Source: Flavobacterium piscis (lineage in GTDB: Bacteria > Bacteroidota > Bacteroidia > Flavobacteriales > Flavobacteriaceae). Taken from it: a stretch of 64,000 bases of DNA. This document shows positions 49,699 to 57,621 of the stretch, one piece after another. Position 1 is the stretch's first letter, and each line of letters begins with the position of its first letter. The notes under the pieces are model-generated. The model did no database searches, had not been told where the DNA came from, and saw only the letters and a program-made list of their open reading frames with translations. The stretch lies in the NCBI RefSeq assembly GCF_001686925.1, contig NZ_LVEN01000050.1:152265-216264 (forward strand), given 5' to 3'. The translations under genes and the position numbers were made by a program.

Positions 49699-51231
49699 AT
49701 GAAAAAAGCGCTCCATCTCTTTGACTTTACTCAAAAAGTAAATTACAAAAACGAAATTTTAGCCGGTCTGACAGTTGCGATGACCATGATTCCTGAATCG
49801 TTGTCATTTGCTATTCTTGCCGGTTTTCCTCCTTTGGTAGGTTTATATGCTGCTTTTATTGCCGGTTTGGTTACTGCTATTTTTGGCGGAAGACCCGGAA
49901 TGATTTCTGGCGGGGCGGGAGCAACTGTTATTGTTTTGATTGCTTTGATGAAATCGCATGGTATAGAATATGTTTTTGCAGCCGTTGCGCTTGGCGGTAT
50001 AGTTCAGATCTGCATAGGACTTTTTAAACTCGGAAAATTTATTAGGTTAGTGCCTCAGCCCGTTATGTTCGGTTTTGTAAACGGATTGGCAGTTGTTATT
50101 TTTATGTCGCAGCTGGAGCAATTTAAAACGGTTGTAAACGGACAAGTTTCCTGGCTGCAGGGAACTCCGTTGTATATTATGCTGGGTTTGGTCGCGCTGA
50201 CAATTGGAATCGTTTTACTTTTTCCGAAACTTACCAAAGCAGTTCCGGCTTCGTTGGTAGCAATAATGGTGGTTTTTGCCATCGTACTAATTTTTAATAT
50301 CGAAACCAAAACGGTCGAAGATATTGCCTCTGTTCAGGGCGGATTTCCACCTTTTCATATTCCTAATATTCCTATTTCTTTTGAAACTTTCAAAGTGATA
50401 TTTCCCTATTCTGTTATTGTTGCCGCCGTAGGTTTAACCGAAGGTCTGCTGACATTAAATCTTGTCGATGAAATTACCGGAACACGAGGAAACAGCAATC
50501 GCGAATGCATTGCGCAGGGAAGTTCGAATATTTTAAACGGTTTCTTTTTCGGGATGGGAGGCTGTCCAATGATTGCTCAGACTTTAGTCAATCTTTCGGC
50601 AGGTTCAAGAGCCCGACTGTCGGGAATTATTGCGGCTCTTACAATTTTATTAATTATCCTTTTTGGTGCGCCTGTTATTGGCAAATTACCTATGGCGGCT
50701 TTGGTAGGGGTAATGATGATGGTGGCAATTACGACTTTTGAATGGGCAAGTTTTAGAGTCATCAATAAAATGCCCAAACATGATATTTTTGTCGGAATTT
50801 TGGTAGCCATAATTACCATTGTATTGCACAATCTTGCTTTGGCGGTTTTAATTGGTGTTATTATTTCAGCGCTGGTTTTTGCCTGGGAAAGTGCCAAAAG
50901 AATCCGTGCAAGAAGTTTTATTGATGATGCAGGAGTGAAGCATTATGAAATTTACGGACCATTATTTTTTGGTTCGATAGCCGCTTTTTTCGAAAAGTTT
51001 GATGTTGCAAATGATCCGGATCACGTGATTATAGACTTCAAAGAAAGCCGTGTCGCTGATATGTCGGCAATTGAAGCTTTGAATAATTTGACCAAAAAAT
51101 ACAATCAGCTAAATAAAGTAATTGAACTCCAACATTTAAGCCCAGATTGCATCAAATTGCTGAAAAACGCCGAAGCGGTTATTAAAGTAAATGTTATTGA
51201 AGATCCTACTTATAAAGTGGTTTCGAGATAA
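49699..51231 (+). CDS. SulP family anion transporter
   Basis: A 510-residue SulP/SLC26 transporter. The start is the ATG at 49699 (MKKALHLFDFTQKV); an upstream TTG lies in the promoter. The membrane domain of 10-14 segments has LAGLTVAMTMIPESLSFAILAGFPPLVGLYAA, FGGRPGMISGGAGATV and GLTEGLLTLNLVDEITGTRGNSNRECIAQG, the NRE-QG signature. A STAS domain (about 400-510, VIIDFKESRVADMSAIEAL) is at the C-terminus. It probably carries sulfate, bicarbonate or another anion; substrate specificity is not readable. No carbonic anhydrase or cysteine genes are near. Confidence 0.93.
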   Translation: MKKALHLFDFTQKVNYKNEILAGLTVAMTMIPESLSFAILAGFPPLVGLYAAFIAGLVTAIFGGRPGMISGGAGATVIVLIALMKSHGIEYVFAAVALGGIVQICIGLFKLGKFIRLVPQPVMFGFVNGLAVVIFMSQLEQFKTVVNGQVSWLQGTPLYIMLGLVALTIGIVLLFPKLTKAVPASLVAIMVVFAIVLIFNIETKTVEDIASVQGGFPPFHIPNIPISFETFKVIFPYSVIVAAVGLTEGLLTLNLVDEITGTRGNSNRECIAQGSSNILNGFFFGMGGCPMIAQTLVNLSAGSRARLSGIIAALTILLIILFGAPVIGKLPMAALVGVMMMVAITTFEWASFRVINKMPKHDIFVGILVAIITIVLHNLALAVLIGVIISALVFAWESAKRIRARSFIDDAGVKHYEIYGPLFFGSIAAFFEKFDVANDPDHVIIDFKESRVADMSAIEALNNLTKKYNQLNKVIELQHLSPDCIKLLKNAEAVIKVNVIEDPTYKVVSR

Positions 51232-51254
51232 TGGTTAATTGTGAATTAATTTAC

Positions 51255-51381
51255 GCCCCAATTTTATCGTAGAGGCGCACAGCAGTGCGTCTAACGTGAG
51301 ATGCGTTTAGTACGTGTTAAAACCTGTGAGTTTTGTTGCGTACAGATTGTTGCGCATAAGACGCTCTGCGTCTCCGATATG
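51255..51381. repeat. Composite hairpin repeat upstream of the AraC gene
   Basis: ATCGTAGAGGCGCACAGCAG (51266-51285) continues with TGCGTCT, so GGCGCAC/GTGCGTC closes a hairpin. A second hairpin is AGACGC/GCGTCT near 51359-51373. The left part is repeated almost exactly at 53365-53400. Confidence 0.7.
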
Positions 51382-51417
51382 ATTTGAGTTTGATTTTAAG
51401 ATTAACAAATTATCCAA

Positions 51418-51445
51418 TTGTATTTGTTTGATTTTCGTAACTTTG
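51418..51445 (+). promoter_or_regulatory. Promoter of the AraC-type gene
   Basis: TTG (51418-51420), 17 bases, TAACTTTG (51438-51445) fits the Flavobacterium consensus TTG-N17-23-TAnnTTTG fully. The gene starts 5 bases later. Confidence 0.7.
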
Positions 51446-51449
51446 TCAA

Positions 51450-52358
51450 ATGAAGCTAACAGAAACCTTAGAAGATTTTTACACCATCAAAGTAAACGGA
51501 ATGCCCGAAAATCTTAGGAAAGAGATCGGACATTTTAATGTTTTTAAATTAGATGATTTTGTTGGTAATACTTGTAAACCATTTCCTTACACCCGAAAAG
51601 ACTTTTATAAAATAAGTTTAATCATCGGAAAAAATAAAGTGCACTATGCAGATAAGATTTCTGTAATAGAAGATCAGGCATTGTTTTTTGCAAACCCACA
51701 AATTCCGTATAATTGGGAACAGGTTGATGAAAATCAAACTGGTTTTTTTTGCATTTTTACAGAAGCTTTTTTTAATCAGTTTGGCAATTTAAAAGAATAT
51801 CCTTTATTTCAGCCCGGCGGAAATCCGATCGTTCCTATTTCAATGGAATTGGCAGAATCTTTGAAAAAGGTTTATTTAAAAATGTTTGACGAAATCAATT
51901 CTGATTATACTTTTAAATATGATGTTCTCCGCAATCTTGTTTTTGAAATTATTCATCAGGCTTTAAAAACACAAACTGTAACTGCTTCATTATACAGTAA
52001 GTCGAATGCAACGATTCGGGTTTCGTCTTTGTTTCTGGAATTATTAGAAAGACAATTTCCAATTGAATCCATATCACAGCAAATTAATTTCCGGTCACCT
52101 TCAGAATTTGCGAATCAATTAAATGTGCATGTCAATCATCTCAATAAAGCATTAAAAGAAACCACAGGAAAAACCACTTCGCAGATTATATCCGAAAGGA
52201 TTGTAAAGGAAGCTATGATTTTGCTCAAACAAACCAATTGGAATATTAATGAAATTGCCTGGTGTTTAGGTTTTGATGAATTGTCTCATTTTATCAATTT
52301 CTTCAAGAAAAATGTTCAGGTTTCACCTAAAACCTATCGCGTAACCCAAATTGTTTGA
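51450..52358 (+). CDS. AraC family transcriptional regulator
   Basis: A 302-residue regulator with an N-terminal cupin-like sensor domain (about 1-170, FFANPQIPYNWEQVDENQTGFFCIF) and a C-terminal pair of helix-turn-helix motifs (about 200-300, VNHLNKALKETTGKTTSQIISERIVKEAMILLKQTNWNINEIAWCLGFDELSHFINFFKKN). It lies 90 bases upstream of a short-chain dehydrogenase gene with its own promoter, a common arrangement in which the regulator controls the reductase. The ligand is unknown. The pair is bracketed by hairpin repeats. Confidence 0.9.
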   Translation: MKLTETLEDFYTIKVNGMPENLRKEIGHFNVFKLDDFVGNTCKPFPYTRKDFYKISLIIGKNKVHYADKISVIEDQALFFANPQIPYNWEQVDENQTGFFCIFTEAFFNQFGNLKEYPLFQPGGNPIVPISMELAESLKKVYLKMFDEINSDYTFKYDVLRNLVFEIIHQALKTQTVTASLYSKSNATIRVSSLFLELLERQFPIESISQQINFRSPSEFANQLNVHVNHLNKALKETTGKTTSQIISERIVKEAMILLKQTNWNINEIAWCLGFDELSHFINFFKKNVQVSPKTYRVTQIV

Positions 52359-52390
52359 TTTTTGTAACTTCTCATTTGATTGCTTTAATT

Positions 52391-52418
52391 TTTGGCAAGC
52401 ACTTCGCTGATACCTTTG
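52391..52418 (+). promoter_or_regulatory. Promoter of the short-chain dehydrogenase gene
   Basis: TTTG (52391-52394), 16 bases, TACCTTTG (52411-52418). It lies inside the longer possible reading frame of the dehydrogenase and so supports the ATG at 52449. Confidence 0.6.
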
Positions 52419-52448
52419 TACCATAATATTAATGTAAAAATTAAAATC

Positions 52449-53288
52449 ATGGAAAATAACAAAGTTTGGTTTATCACAGGTGCTTCAAAAGGACTTGGAT
52501 TAGAATTGGCTAAAAAATTATTATCAGAAGGCAAAAGGGTAGCAGCAACATCAAGAACTGAAAGCGCGTTAATTAAAGAATTAGGAAATCCATCTGAGTA
52601 TTTTCTTCCTCTTGAAATGGATTTAACGAATGAACAAAGCGTTAAAAATGCGATTGAAGAAACCGTAAGTCATTTTAAAACTATTGATGTTTTAGTAAAC
52701 AATGCAGGTTACGGTTTATTGGGATCATTAGAGGAACTTACCGATGCAGAATCCAGAAAAAACTACGAAGTAAATGTTTTCGGCTTATTGAATGTCATTA
52801 GAAATACAATGCCATACATGCGTGCCAATAAATCAGGACATATTTTTAATATTGCTTCTATTGGTGGTTATAACGGAGGTTTTCCGGGTTGGGGAATTTA
52901 CTGTTCCACAAAGTTTGCTGTTGCCGGTTTAACAGAATCTTTAGCTGCAGAAGTAAAAGAATTTGGAGTAAACGTAACGTTGGTTTATCCGGGTTATTTT
53001 AGAACCGATTTCTTGAAAGATAGTTCTTTATTATTGCCTCAGAGTCCTATTGCAGATTATAAAGCAGTTAGAGAGTCTGAAGTAGCGCATAAAGATAGTA
53101 TCAACGAGAATCAGCCGGGAGATCCTGCAAAATTTGCAACCGCTTTAATCAAAATGAGCGAAGAAGAAAATCCTGCGTTGCATTTATTTGTGGGAGAAGA
53201 TGCTTATAATATGGCAAATGTAAAAATTGCCGAAGTTCAAAAAGAATTGCAGCAATGGAAAGCCGTTTCTGTTTCGACAGGTTTTTAA
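52449..53288 (+). CDS. Short-chain dehydrogenase/reductase
   Basis: A 279-residue classical SDR. The NAD(P) motif TGASKGLG (11-18) is followed by NNAGYG, the catalytic SIGGYNGGFPGWGIYCSTKFA with Ser, Tyr and Lys in the YxxxK pattern (YCSTK), and VYPGYFRTDFL. The Arg in ATSRTES near the second strand suggests NADP. The chosen ATG at 52449 is preceded by a TTTG-TACCTTTG promoter. It belongs to the oxidoreductase group often controlled by adjacent AraC regulators. Substrate unknown. Confidence 0.93.
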   Translation: MENNKVWFITGASKGLGLELAKKLLSEGKRVAATSRTESALIKELGNPSEYFLPLEMDLTNEQSVKNAIEETVSHFKTIDVLVNNAGYGLLGSLEELTDAESRKNYEVNVFGLLNVIRNTMPYMRANKSGHIFNIASIGGYNGGFPGWGIYCSTKFAVAGLTESLAAEVKEFGVNVTLVYPGYFRTDFLKDSSLLLPQSPIADYKAVRESEVAHKDSINENQPGDPAKFATALIKMSEEENPALHLFVGEDAYNMANVKIAEVQKELQQWKAVSVSTGF

Positions 53289-53352
53289 TTAGATAATTTG
53301 TCAATTAGATAATTTGTCAATTAGATAATTCGGAAATGTGCCAATTGGATAA
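53289..53352. repeat. Short AT tandem repeat after the dehydrogenase gene
   Basis: TTAGATAATTTGTCAA (16 bases) occurs twice in tandem and twice more in degraded form. Confidence 0.75.
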
Positions 53353-53364
53353 TTAATTTTCATT

Positions 53365-53467
53365 CCAATTTATCGTAGAGGCGCACAGCAGTGCGTCTCA
53401 CGCAACGTAACCCCAATTTATTCCGTTGCAACAAACCCGACAGGTTTTTAAAACGTGTCGGGTTTGT
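53365..53467. repeat. Second hairpin-repeat copy and a 12-pair hairpin
   Basis: ATTTATCGTAGAGGCGCACA (53369-53388) matches the repeat at 51263 onwards, in the same orientation. Further on, ACAAACCCGACA (53431-53442) and TGTCGGGTTTGT (53456-53467) form a perfect 12-pair hairpin without T tail. Both are noncoding. Confidence 0.75.
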
Positions 53468-53524
53468 CATTTAAAATCGCGATGTGCTTATTATCTAAAT
53501 CTTTTAATTGACACATTAACTTAT

Positions 53525-54727
53525 TTAATCAACAAGCATGTTTTTTACTTCGCTAAATTTCCCGTCAACTTCTTCAATCTTTAAATCTAAAATATGAGCA
53601 ATTAAAGGATAAACTGAAACATTCTGAAAAGTAGATACTTCTTTATTTGCTTTAAAAGCCGGGCCTTTTGCATAAAAAATGGCATGCATATCTTTTTCGT
53701 TATTGTCATAACCGTGCGTTCCGCCTTTTATATGTGTACTTTCTTTGCCTACTAAGCTGTATCCTTTAGCTGCTTCAATAACAAAATCATGAACTCTTGG
53801 ATTGGTTCCATAATGCAGCCTTTTGGGAACGTCGACCGATTTCCAGAATTTAATATGTGGTACTTTCTTCAGCGCTTTTGCAATCGAATCCTGATAACCT
53901 GGTTTTGCCTGAAGACTCATAATAGGATTAATTACATCTTTGTAACCCAGCCATTCGGGTTTTAGATAATCCAAAACAGCTACTTTTTTGTCATTATTAA
54001 TATCGGCCATTCCGTGATCTGAAACAATAATCAAATTGATTTGTTTTCCAATGGTTAACTGATCTAATTTTCGGGATAATGCTCCCATTATAGAATCCAT
54101 TTTGATCACCATTTTTTTGTTTTCCGGCGAAAGCGGACCAAAATTATGTCCGGTATGATCAGGTTCATCAAAATACAAAGTAACCAAATGCGGGCGTTGT
54201 TTTTCAGGAAGCTGTAACCACTTTAAAACCGTATCAATTCGGGCTCCATAAGGGATTTTATTATCATAATTTTTATAAATACCAGGATTTCTTTTGTCAA
54301 TGTCAGATCCTGGCCAGAAGAAAGAAGCTGTTTTTACACCTTGTTGTTCGGCAACATTCCAAATAGGATTTCCGCCATAAAAACGCGAATCATTTTTTGC
54401 CTTGCTTGATAATGAAAAAGATTCGTTTAGTTGAGCATCATAAAAAACATTATTGATAATCCCATGATGATCGGGATAAAGTCCGGTTATTATCGAATAA
54501 TGGTTGGGGAAAGTTTTTGTCGGATAAGACGGTTTCATTGATTTGGCGTGAACACCTTCTTTGGCAATTTGCTTTAGATTCTGAAGATTAAATTGTTTTT
54601 GATAATCCCAACGAAACCCATCCATAGAAACTAAAACTACATAAGTGTCTTTGTTGGTTTGAGAATAAGAAAAAGTGGTAAGAAGTAAGCATGTAAAAAG
54701 TAATAGGCGAGTGGTGAATTTTCTCAT
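53525..54727 (-). CDS. Ectonucleotide pyrophosphatase/phosphodiesterase-type enzyme
   Basis: A 400-residue exported enzyme of the alkaline phosphatase superfamily, NPP type. Signal peptide RLLLFTCLLLTTFSYSQ; metal ligand Asp36 in VSMDGFRWDY; nucleophile Thr72 in PTKTFPNHYSIITG; further metal sites in FDEPDHTGHNFGP, IIVSDHGMAD and KGGTHGYDN. It should hydrolyse phosphodiester bonds of nucleotides or lipids in the periplasm or at the surface. A minus-strand TATCTTTG at 54749-54756 is a likely -7 element. It stands alone, divided from groEL by a repeat-rich gap. Confidence 0.93.
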   Translation of the reverse strand: MRKFTTRLLLFTCLLLTTFSYSQTNKDTYVVLVSMDGFRWDYQKQFNLQNLKQIAKEGVHAKSMKPSYPTKTFPNHYSIITGLYPDHHGIINNVFYDAQLNESFSLSSKAKNDSRFYGGNPIWNVAEQQGVKTASFFWPGSDIDKRNPGIYKNYDNKIPYGARIDTVLKWLQLPEKQRPHLVTLYFDEPDHTGHNFGPLSPENKKMVIKMDSIMGALSRKLDQLTIGKQINLIIVSDHGMADINNDKKVAVLDYLKPEWLGYKDVINPIMSLQAKPGYQDSIAKALKKVPHIKFWKSVDVPKRLHYGTNPRVHDFVIEAAKGYSLVGKESTHIKGGTHGYDNNEKDMHAIFYAKGPAFKANKEVSTFQNVSVYPLIAHILDLKIEEVDGKFSEVKNMLVD

Positions 54728-54748
54728 TGTGCAATTTTAATAGAGCCG

Positions 54749-54756
54749 CAAAGATA
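54749..54756 (-). promoter_or_regulatory. -7 element of the phosphodiesterase gene
   Basis: TATCTTTG on the minus strand, 22 bases before the start, fits TAnnTTTG. No TTG at -33. Confidence 0.4.
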
Positions 54757-54805
54757 CCAATAACCTGTTTTTTAAAGAAAAACAGAATGTTAAACTAAGT
54801 GAAAG

Positions 54806-55038
54806 TTTGCCACGAATTTCACGAATTTTCACGAATGCTTTGTGCAAAAAAAGGTTACCGCAAATTTCACAAATTACCACAAATTATTTCCCTAGGTACT
54901 CTGCTTAAAAATTTGTGGTAATTTGTGAAATTTGTGGTAAAGAAAAATCTTTTTAATCCTTTAATCTGTGGCTAAAAGAAAATATATATAAAGATTAGAA
55001 AAAAATAATTCGTGATAATTCGTGTAATTTGTGGCAAA
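54806..55038. repeat. Nested double inverted repeat behind groEL
   Basis: Outer arms 54806-54836 (TTTGCCACGAATTTCACGAA...) and 55008-55038 match at 28 of 31 positions; inner arms 54855-54885 and 54910-54940 match at 30 of 31. All arms are built from CACGAATT or CACAAATT units. A TTAATCTGTGGCTAAAA copy lies between inner and outer right arms. There is no ORF. The RNA would fold into a long two-storey hairpin. Confidence 0.85.
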
Positions 55039-55072
55039 AAAAAACGCCAGATTTATATCCGGCGTTTTAAAT
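55036..55072 (-). terminator. Terminator after groEL
   Basis: On the minus strand AAAACGCCGGAT and ATCTGGCGTTTT pair around a short loop with one mismatch, followed by eight T residues. Confidence 0.85.
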
Positions 55073-55090
55073 TTTAAGAAGTGAGAATGA

Positions 55091-56719
55091 TTACATCATT
55101 CCTGGCATACCGCCACCCATTGGCATTCCGCCGCCGTTTTCTTCTTTAATATCAATTAATGCACATTCTGTAGTAAGGATCATTCCGGCAACAGACGCAG
55201 CATTTTCTAATGCTACACGAGTTACTTTTTTAGGATCGATAATTCCAGCTGTAAGCATATCTACATATTCGTCAGTTTTTGCGTTGTATCCAAAATCACC
55301 TGAACCTTCAGAAACTTTAGCAACAACTACAGAACCTTCAAGACCTGCATTTTCAACAATAGTTCTTAATGGAGATTCAACAGCGCGAGATACAATCTGA
55401 ATTCCAGTTGCTTCGTCAGCGTTGTCAGCTGTGATTCCTGCTAAAGCAGCTTTTGCTCTTAATAAAGCAACACCCCCACCAGCAACAATTCCTTCTTCAA
55501 CTGCAGCACGAGTAGCGTGTAATGCATCGTCAACTCTGTCTTTTTTCTCTTTCATCTCCACTTCAGAAGCAGCACCAACATAAAGAACAGCAACACCACC
55601 AGCTAATTTAGCCAAACGTTCTTGCAATTTTTCTTTATCATAATCAGATGTTGTAGTTTCCATCTGACCTTTAATTTGGTTTACTCTGTTTTTGATGATA
55701 TCAGCTTCACCAGCACCACTTACAATAGTAGTGTTGTCTTTATCGATAGAAACTCTTTTTGCAGTTCCTAACATTTCGATTGTAGTGTTTTCTAATGTAT
55801 ATCCTCTTTCTTCAGAAATTACAGTTCCACCAGTTAAGATTGCGATGTCTTCAAGCATTGCTTTTCTTCTGTCTCCAAAACCAGGAGCTTTTACAGCAGC
55901 AATTTTAAGAGCACCTCTTAATTTGTTTACTACAAGAGTAGAAAGAGCTTCTCCGTCAACATCTTCAGCAATAATCAATAATGGTTTTCCTGATTGAGCA
56001 ACTGGCTCTAAAACTGGCAATAATTCTTTTAAAGAAGATACTTTTTTGTCGTATAATAAGATGTATGGAGAGTCTAATTCAACTTCCATTTTCTCTGGGT
56101 TTGTTACGAAGTAAGGAGAAAGATATCCTCTGTCAAACTGCATACCTTCAACAACATCCACGAAAGTGTCCGTTCCTTTAGCTTCTTCAACAGTGATAAC
56201 ACCTTCTTTTCCTACTTTAGCGAAAGCTGTAGCAATTAATTCACCAATAACTTCGTCATTATTTGCAGAGATAGAAGCAATTTGTTTGATTTTATCAGAA
56301 TCGCTTCCAACTACTTTAGCTTGTTTTGCAAGGTCAGCAACGATAGCTTCAACCGCTTTGTCGATACCACGTTTCAAATCCATTGGATTTGCACCTGCAG
56401 CAACGTTTTTTAAACCTTCTTTAACGATTGCCTGAGCTAAAACTGTAGCAGTTGTAGTTCCGTCACCCGCTAAATCATTAGTTTTAGAAGCAACTTCTTT
56501 AACCATTTGAGCGCCCATGTTTTCTAATGGGTCTTTTAATTCGATTTCTTTTGCAACAGAAACACCATCTTTAGTAACAGTTGGTCCACCAAATGATTTC
56601 CCAATAATTACATTACGACCTTTTGGTCCAAGAGTTACTTTTACAGCATTTGCTAATGCATCAACACCACGTTTTAATCCGTCACGTGCTTCAATATCAA
56701 ATTTTATATCTTTTGCCAT
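55091..56719 (-). CDS. groL: Chaperonin GroEL
   Basis: GroEL folds proteins in a double ring with GroES. The 542-residue sequence is standard, with the start KDIKFDIEARDGLKRGVDALANAVKVTLGPKGRNVIIG, DGTTTATVLAQAI, the CPN60 signature AAVEEGIVAGGGVALL and the GGMPMGGGMPGMM tail. Unusually, groES and groEL are not adjacent: a 486-base gap with an S23-like ORF and repeats separates them. A strong terminator follows. The only promoter-like signals upstream are before groES, so both should be on one message that includes the inserted ORF. Confidence 0.98.
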   Translation of the reverse strand: MAKDIKFDIEARDGLKRGVDALANAVKVTLGPKGRNVIIGKSFGGPTVTKDGVSVAKEIELKDPLENMGAQMVKEVASKTNDLAGDGTTTATVLAQAIVKEGLKNVAAGANPMDLKRGIDKAVEAIVADLAKQAKVVGSDSDKIKQIASISANNDEVIGELIATAFAKVGKEGVITVEEAKGTDTFVDVVEGMQFDRGYLSPYFVTNPEKMEVELDSPYILLYDKKVSSLKELLPVLEPVAQSGKPLLIIAEDVDGEALSTLVVNKLRGALKIAAVKAPGFGDRRKAMLEDIAILTGGTVISEERGYTLENTTIEMLGTAKRVSIDKDNTTIVSGAGEADIIKNRVNQIKGQMETTTSDYDKEKLQERLAKLAGGVAVLYVGAASEVEMKEKKDRVDDALHATRAAVEEGIVAGGGVALLRAKAALAGITADNADEATGIQIVSRAVESPLRTIVENAGLEGSVVVAKVSEGSGDFGYNAKTDEYVDMLTAGIIDPKKVTRVALENAASVAGMILTTECALIDIKEENGGGMPMGGGMPGMM

Positions 56720-56728
56720 TTTTTATTT

Positions 56729-57186
56729 GCTTTAGGCAGTAGGCTTTAAGCTTTATGCTTTCTACTGCTGAATTAATTTTTGTTTTAATTTGTAAATTTT
56801 GCTTTTAATGCTATTGATTTTTTCTATATGATTCTCTGCAATTTCATTATTAAGATATTGCAAATCTTTAGCTAAAATCAAAAGATATTCTGTCTCGCTG
56901 GCAGAACCTAAAGCTATATTGAGAAATTGATTGAATTCTTTGTCGCTATTTCTTCCACAACCCTCGCTGATATTAGTAGGGATTGATGAAGATGCTCGTC
57001 TAATCTGACTAGTTAATCCGTATAATTCTTCTTTAGGAAATAAAGAAGTCATTTTGTAGATTTCTAAAGTGAAAGAGTGACTTAGCTGCCAAATATCGTA
57101 TTTTTTAAAATCTCTCATTTTTTTTGTTGGCTTTAAGCTTTAGGCAGTAAGCTTTAAGCTTTTTTTGGAAGCTTTAAGCTTAAAGC
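56729..57186. repeat. Cassette B: repeats flanking the S23-like ORF between groES and groEL
   Basis: A 26-base direct repeat, GCTTTAGGCAGTARGCTTTA..., lies at 56729-56754 and 57137-57162 with one mismatch. An inverted pair lies at 56743-56758 and 57171-57186 with 14 of 16 matches; the latter is itself a perfect 16-base palindrome (GCTTTAAGCTTAAAGC). Only the four-helix-bundle ORF lies between. The unit fills the groES-groEL gap. Confidence 0.75.
56762..57118 (-). CDS. Four-helix-bundle protein, S23 family (second copy)
   Basis: A 118-residue all-helical protein of the S23/four-helix-bundle family: KKYDIWQLSHSFTLEIYKMT, YGLTSQIRRASSSIPTNISEG, CGRNSDKEFNQFLNIALGSASE and TEYLLILAKDLQYLNNE. It belongs to a different subgroup from the ORF at 19679-20032, with only scattered shared residues. 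It sits between groES and groEL, co-oriented with both, flanked by direct and inverted repeats of the GCTTTAAGC type. These genes normally adjoin, so an insertion is likely. Its function is unknown; the family binds RNA or protein partners in some systems. Confidence 0.9.
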   Translation of the reverse strand: MRDFKKYDIWQLSHSFTLEIYKMTSLFPKEELYGLTSQIRRASSSIPTNISEGCGRNSDKEFNQFLNIALGSASETEYLLILAKDLQYLNNEIAENHIEKINSIKSKIYKLKQKLIQQ

Positions 57187-57205
57187 GTATAGCTTACAGC
57201 AATCT

Positions 57206-57481
57206 TTAGATTATAGCTAAGATATCATCTTCGCGCATAATCAAATAATCAGTTCCTTCAAGTTTTAATTCTGTTCCTGCATATTTACCATAAAGAACAG
57301 TATCGCCAACTTTAACGGTCATAGTGTGATCTTTAGATCCATTTCCTACTGCAACTACAGTTCCTTTTTGTGGTTTTTCTTTGGCAGTATCCGGAATAAA
57401 AATCCCTGACGCAGTTTTAGTCTCAGCTGCAACAGGCTCAATAAGTACGCGGTCTGAAAGCGGTTTAATGTTTAAAGTCAT
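57206..57481 (-). CDS. groS: Co-chaperonin GroES
   Basis: GroES caps the GroEL ring. The 91-residue product has the start LNIKPLSDRVLIEPVAAE, the mobile loop KTASGIFIPDTAKEKPQ and the GDTVLYGKYAGTELKLEG segment. It is the first gene of the chaperonin transcript and lies 140 bases after the secG stop, with a terminator between. A sigma-54-like element lies 48-62 bases before its start. Confidence 0.97.
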   Translation of the reverse strand: MTLNIKPLSDRVLIEPVAAETKTASGIFIPDTAKEKPQKGTVVAVGNGSKDHTMTVKVGDTVLYGKYAGTELKLEGTDYLIMREDDILAII

Positions 57482-57528
57482 GATTTATATTATTAATAGT
57501 TTATATTTTTTTAATGCTAAAATAACTT

Positions 57529-57543
57529 TCAGAAATTGTGCCA
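57529..57543 (-). promoter_or_regulatory. Possible sigma-54 type promoter before groES
   Basis: The minus strand reads TGGCACAATTTCTGA. It matches the -24 box TGGCAC fully, but the -12 box is CTGA instead of TTGC, so the GC dinucleotide at -12 is not kept. Spacing is right and the start would lie about 36 bases before groES. An activator gene with GAFTGA lies 3 kb upstream in the same direction. Confidence 0.35.
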
Positions 57544-57569
57544 TGCTCTTAAAACTGACATTATTTCCT

Positions 57570-57600
57570 AAAAAAAATGCCAGCTTTGACAGGCTGGCAT
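57570..57600 (-). terminator. Terminator after secG
   Basis: ATGCCAGC (57577-57584) pairs perfectly with GCTGGCAT (57593-57600); on the minus strand a T run follows. Confidence 0.9.
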
Positions 57601-57621
57601 TTTATATTTATTTCAAAATTA

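Larger units (their letters stand above)
54728..55090. other. Gap downstream of groEL
   Basis: A 363-base noncoding gap. It holds the phosphodiesterase promoter (54749-54756), a nested double inverted repeat (54806-55038) and the groEL terminator (55036-55072). Confidence 0.65.

Noticed and set aside
53431..53467. The 12-pair hairpin as a small RNA or terminator
   Set aside because: There is no T tail and no promoter; it is better listed as a repeat hairpin.
19679..57118. S23-like proteins as Avd of a diversity-generating retroelement
   Set aside because: No reverse transcriptase, template repeat or variable repeat is in the window.
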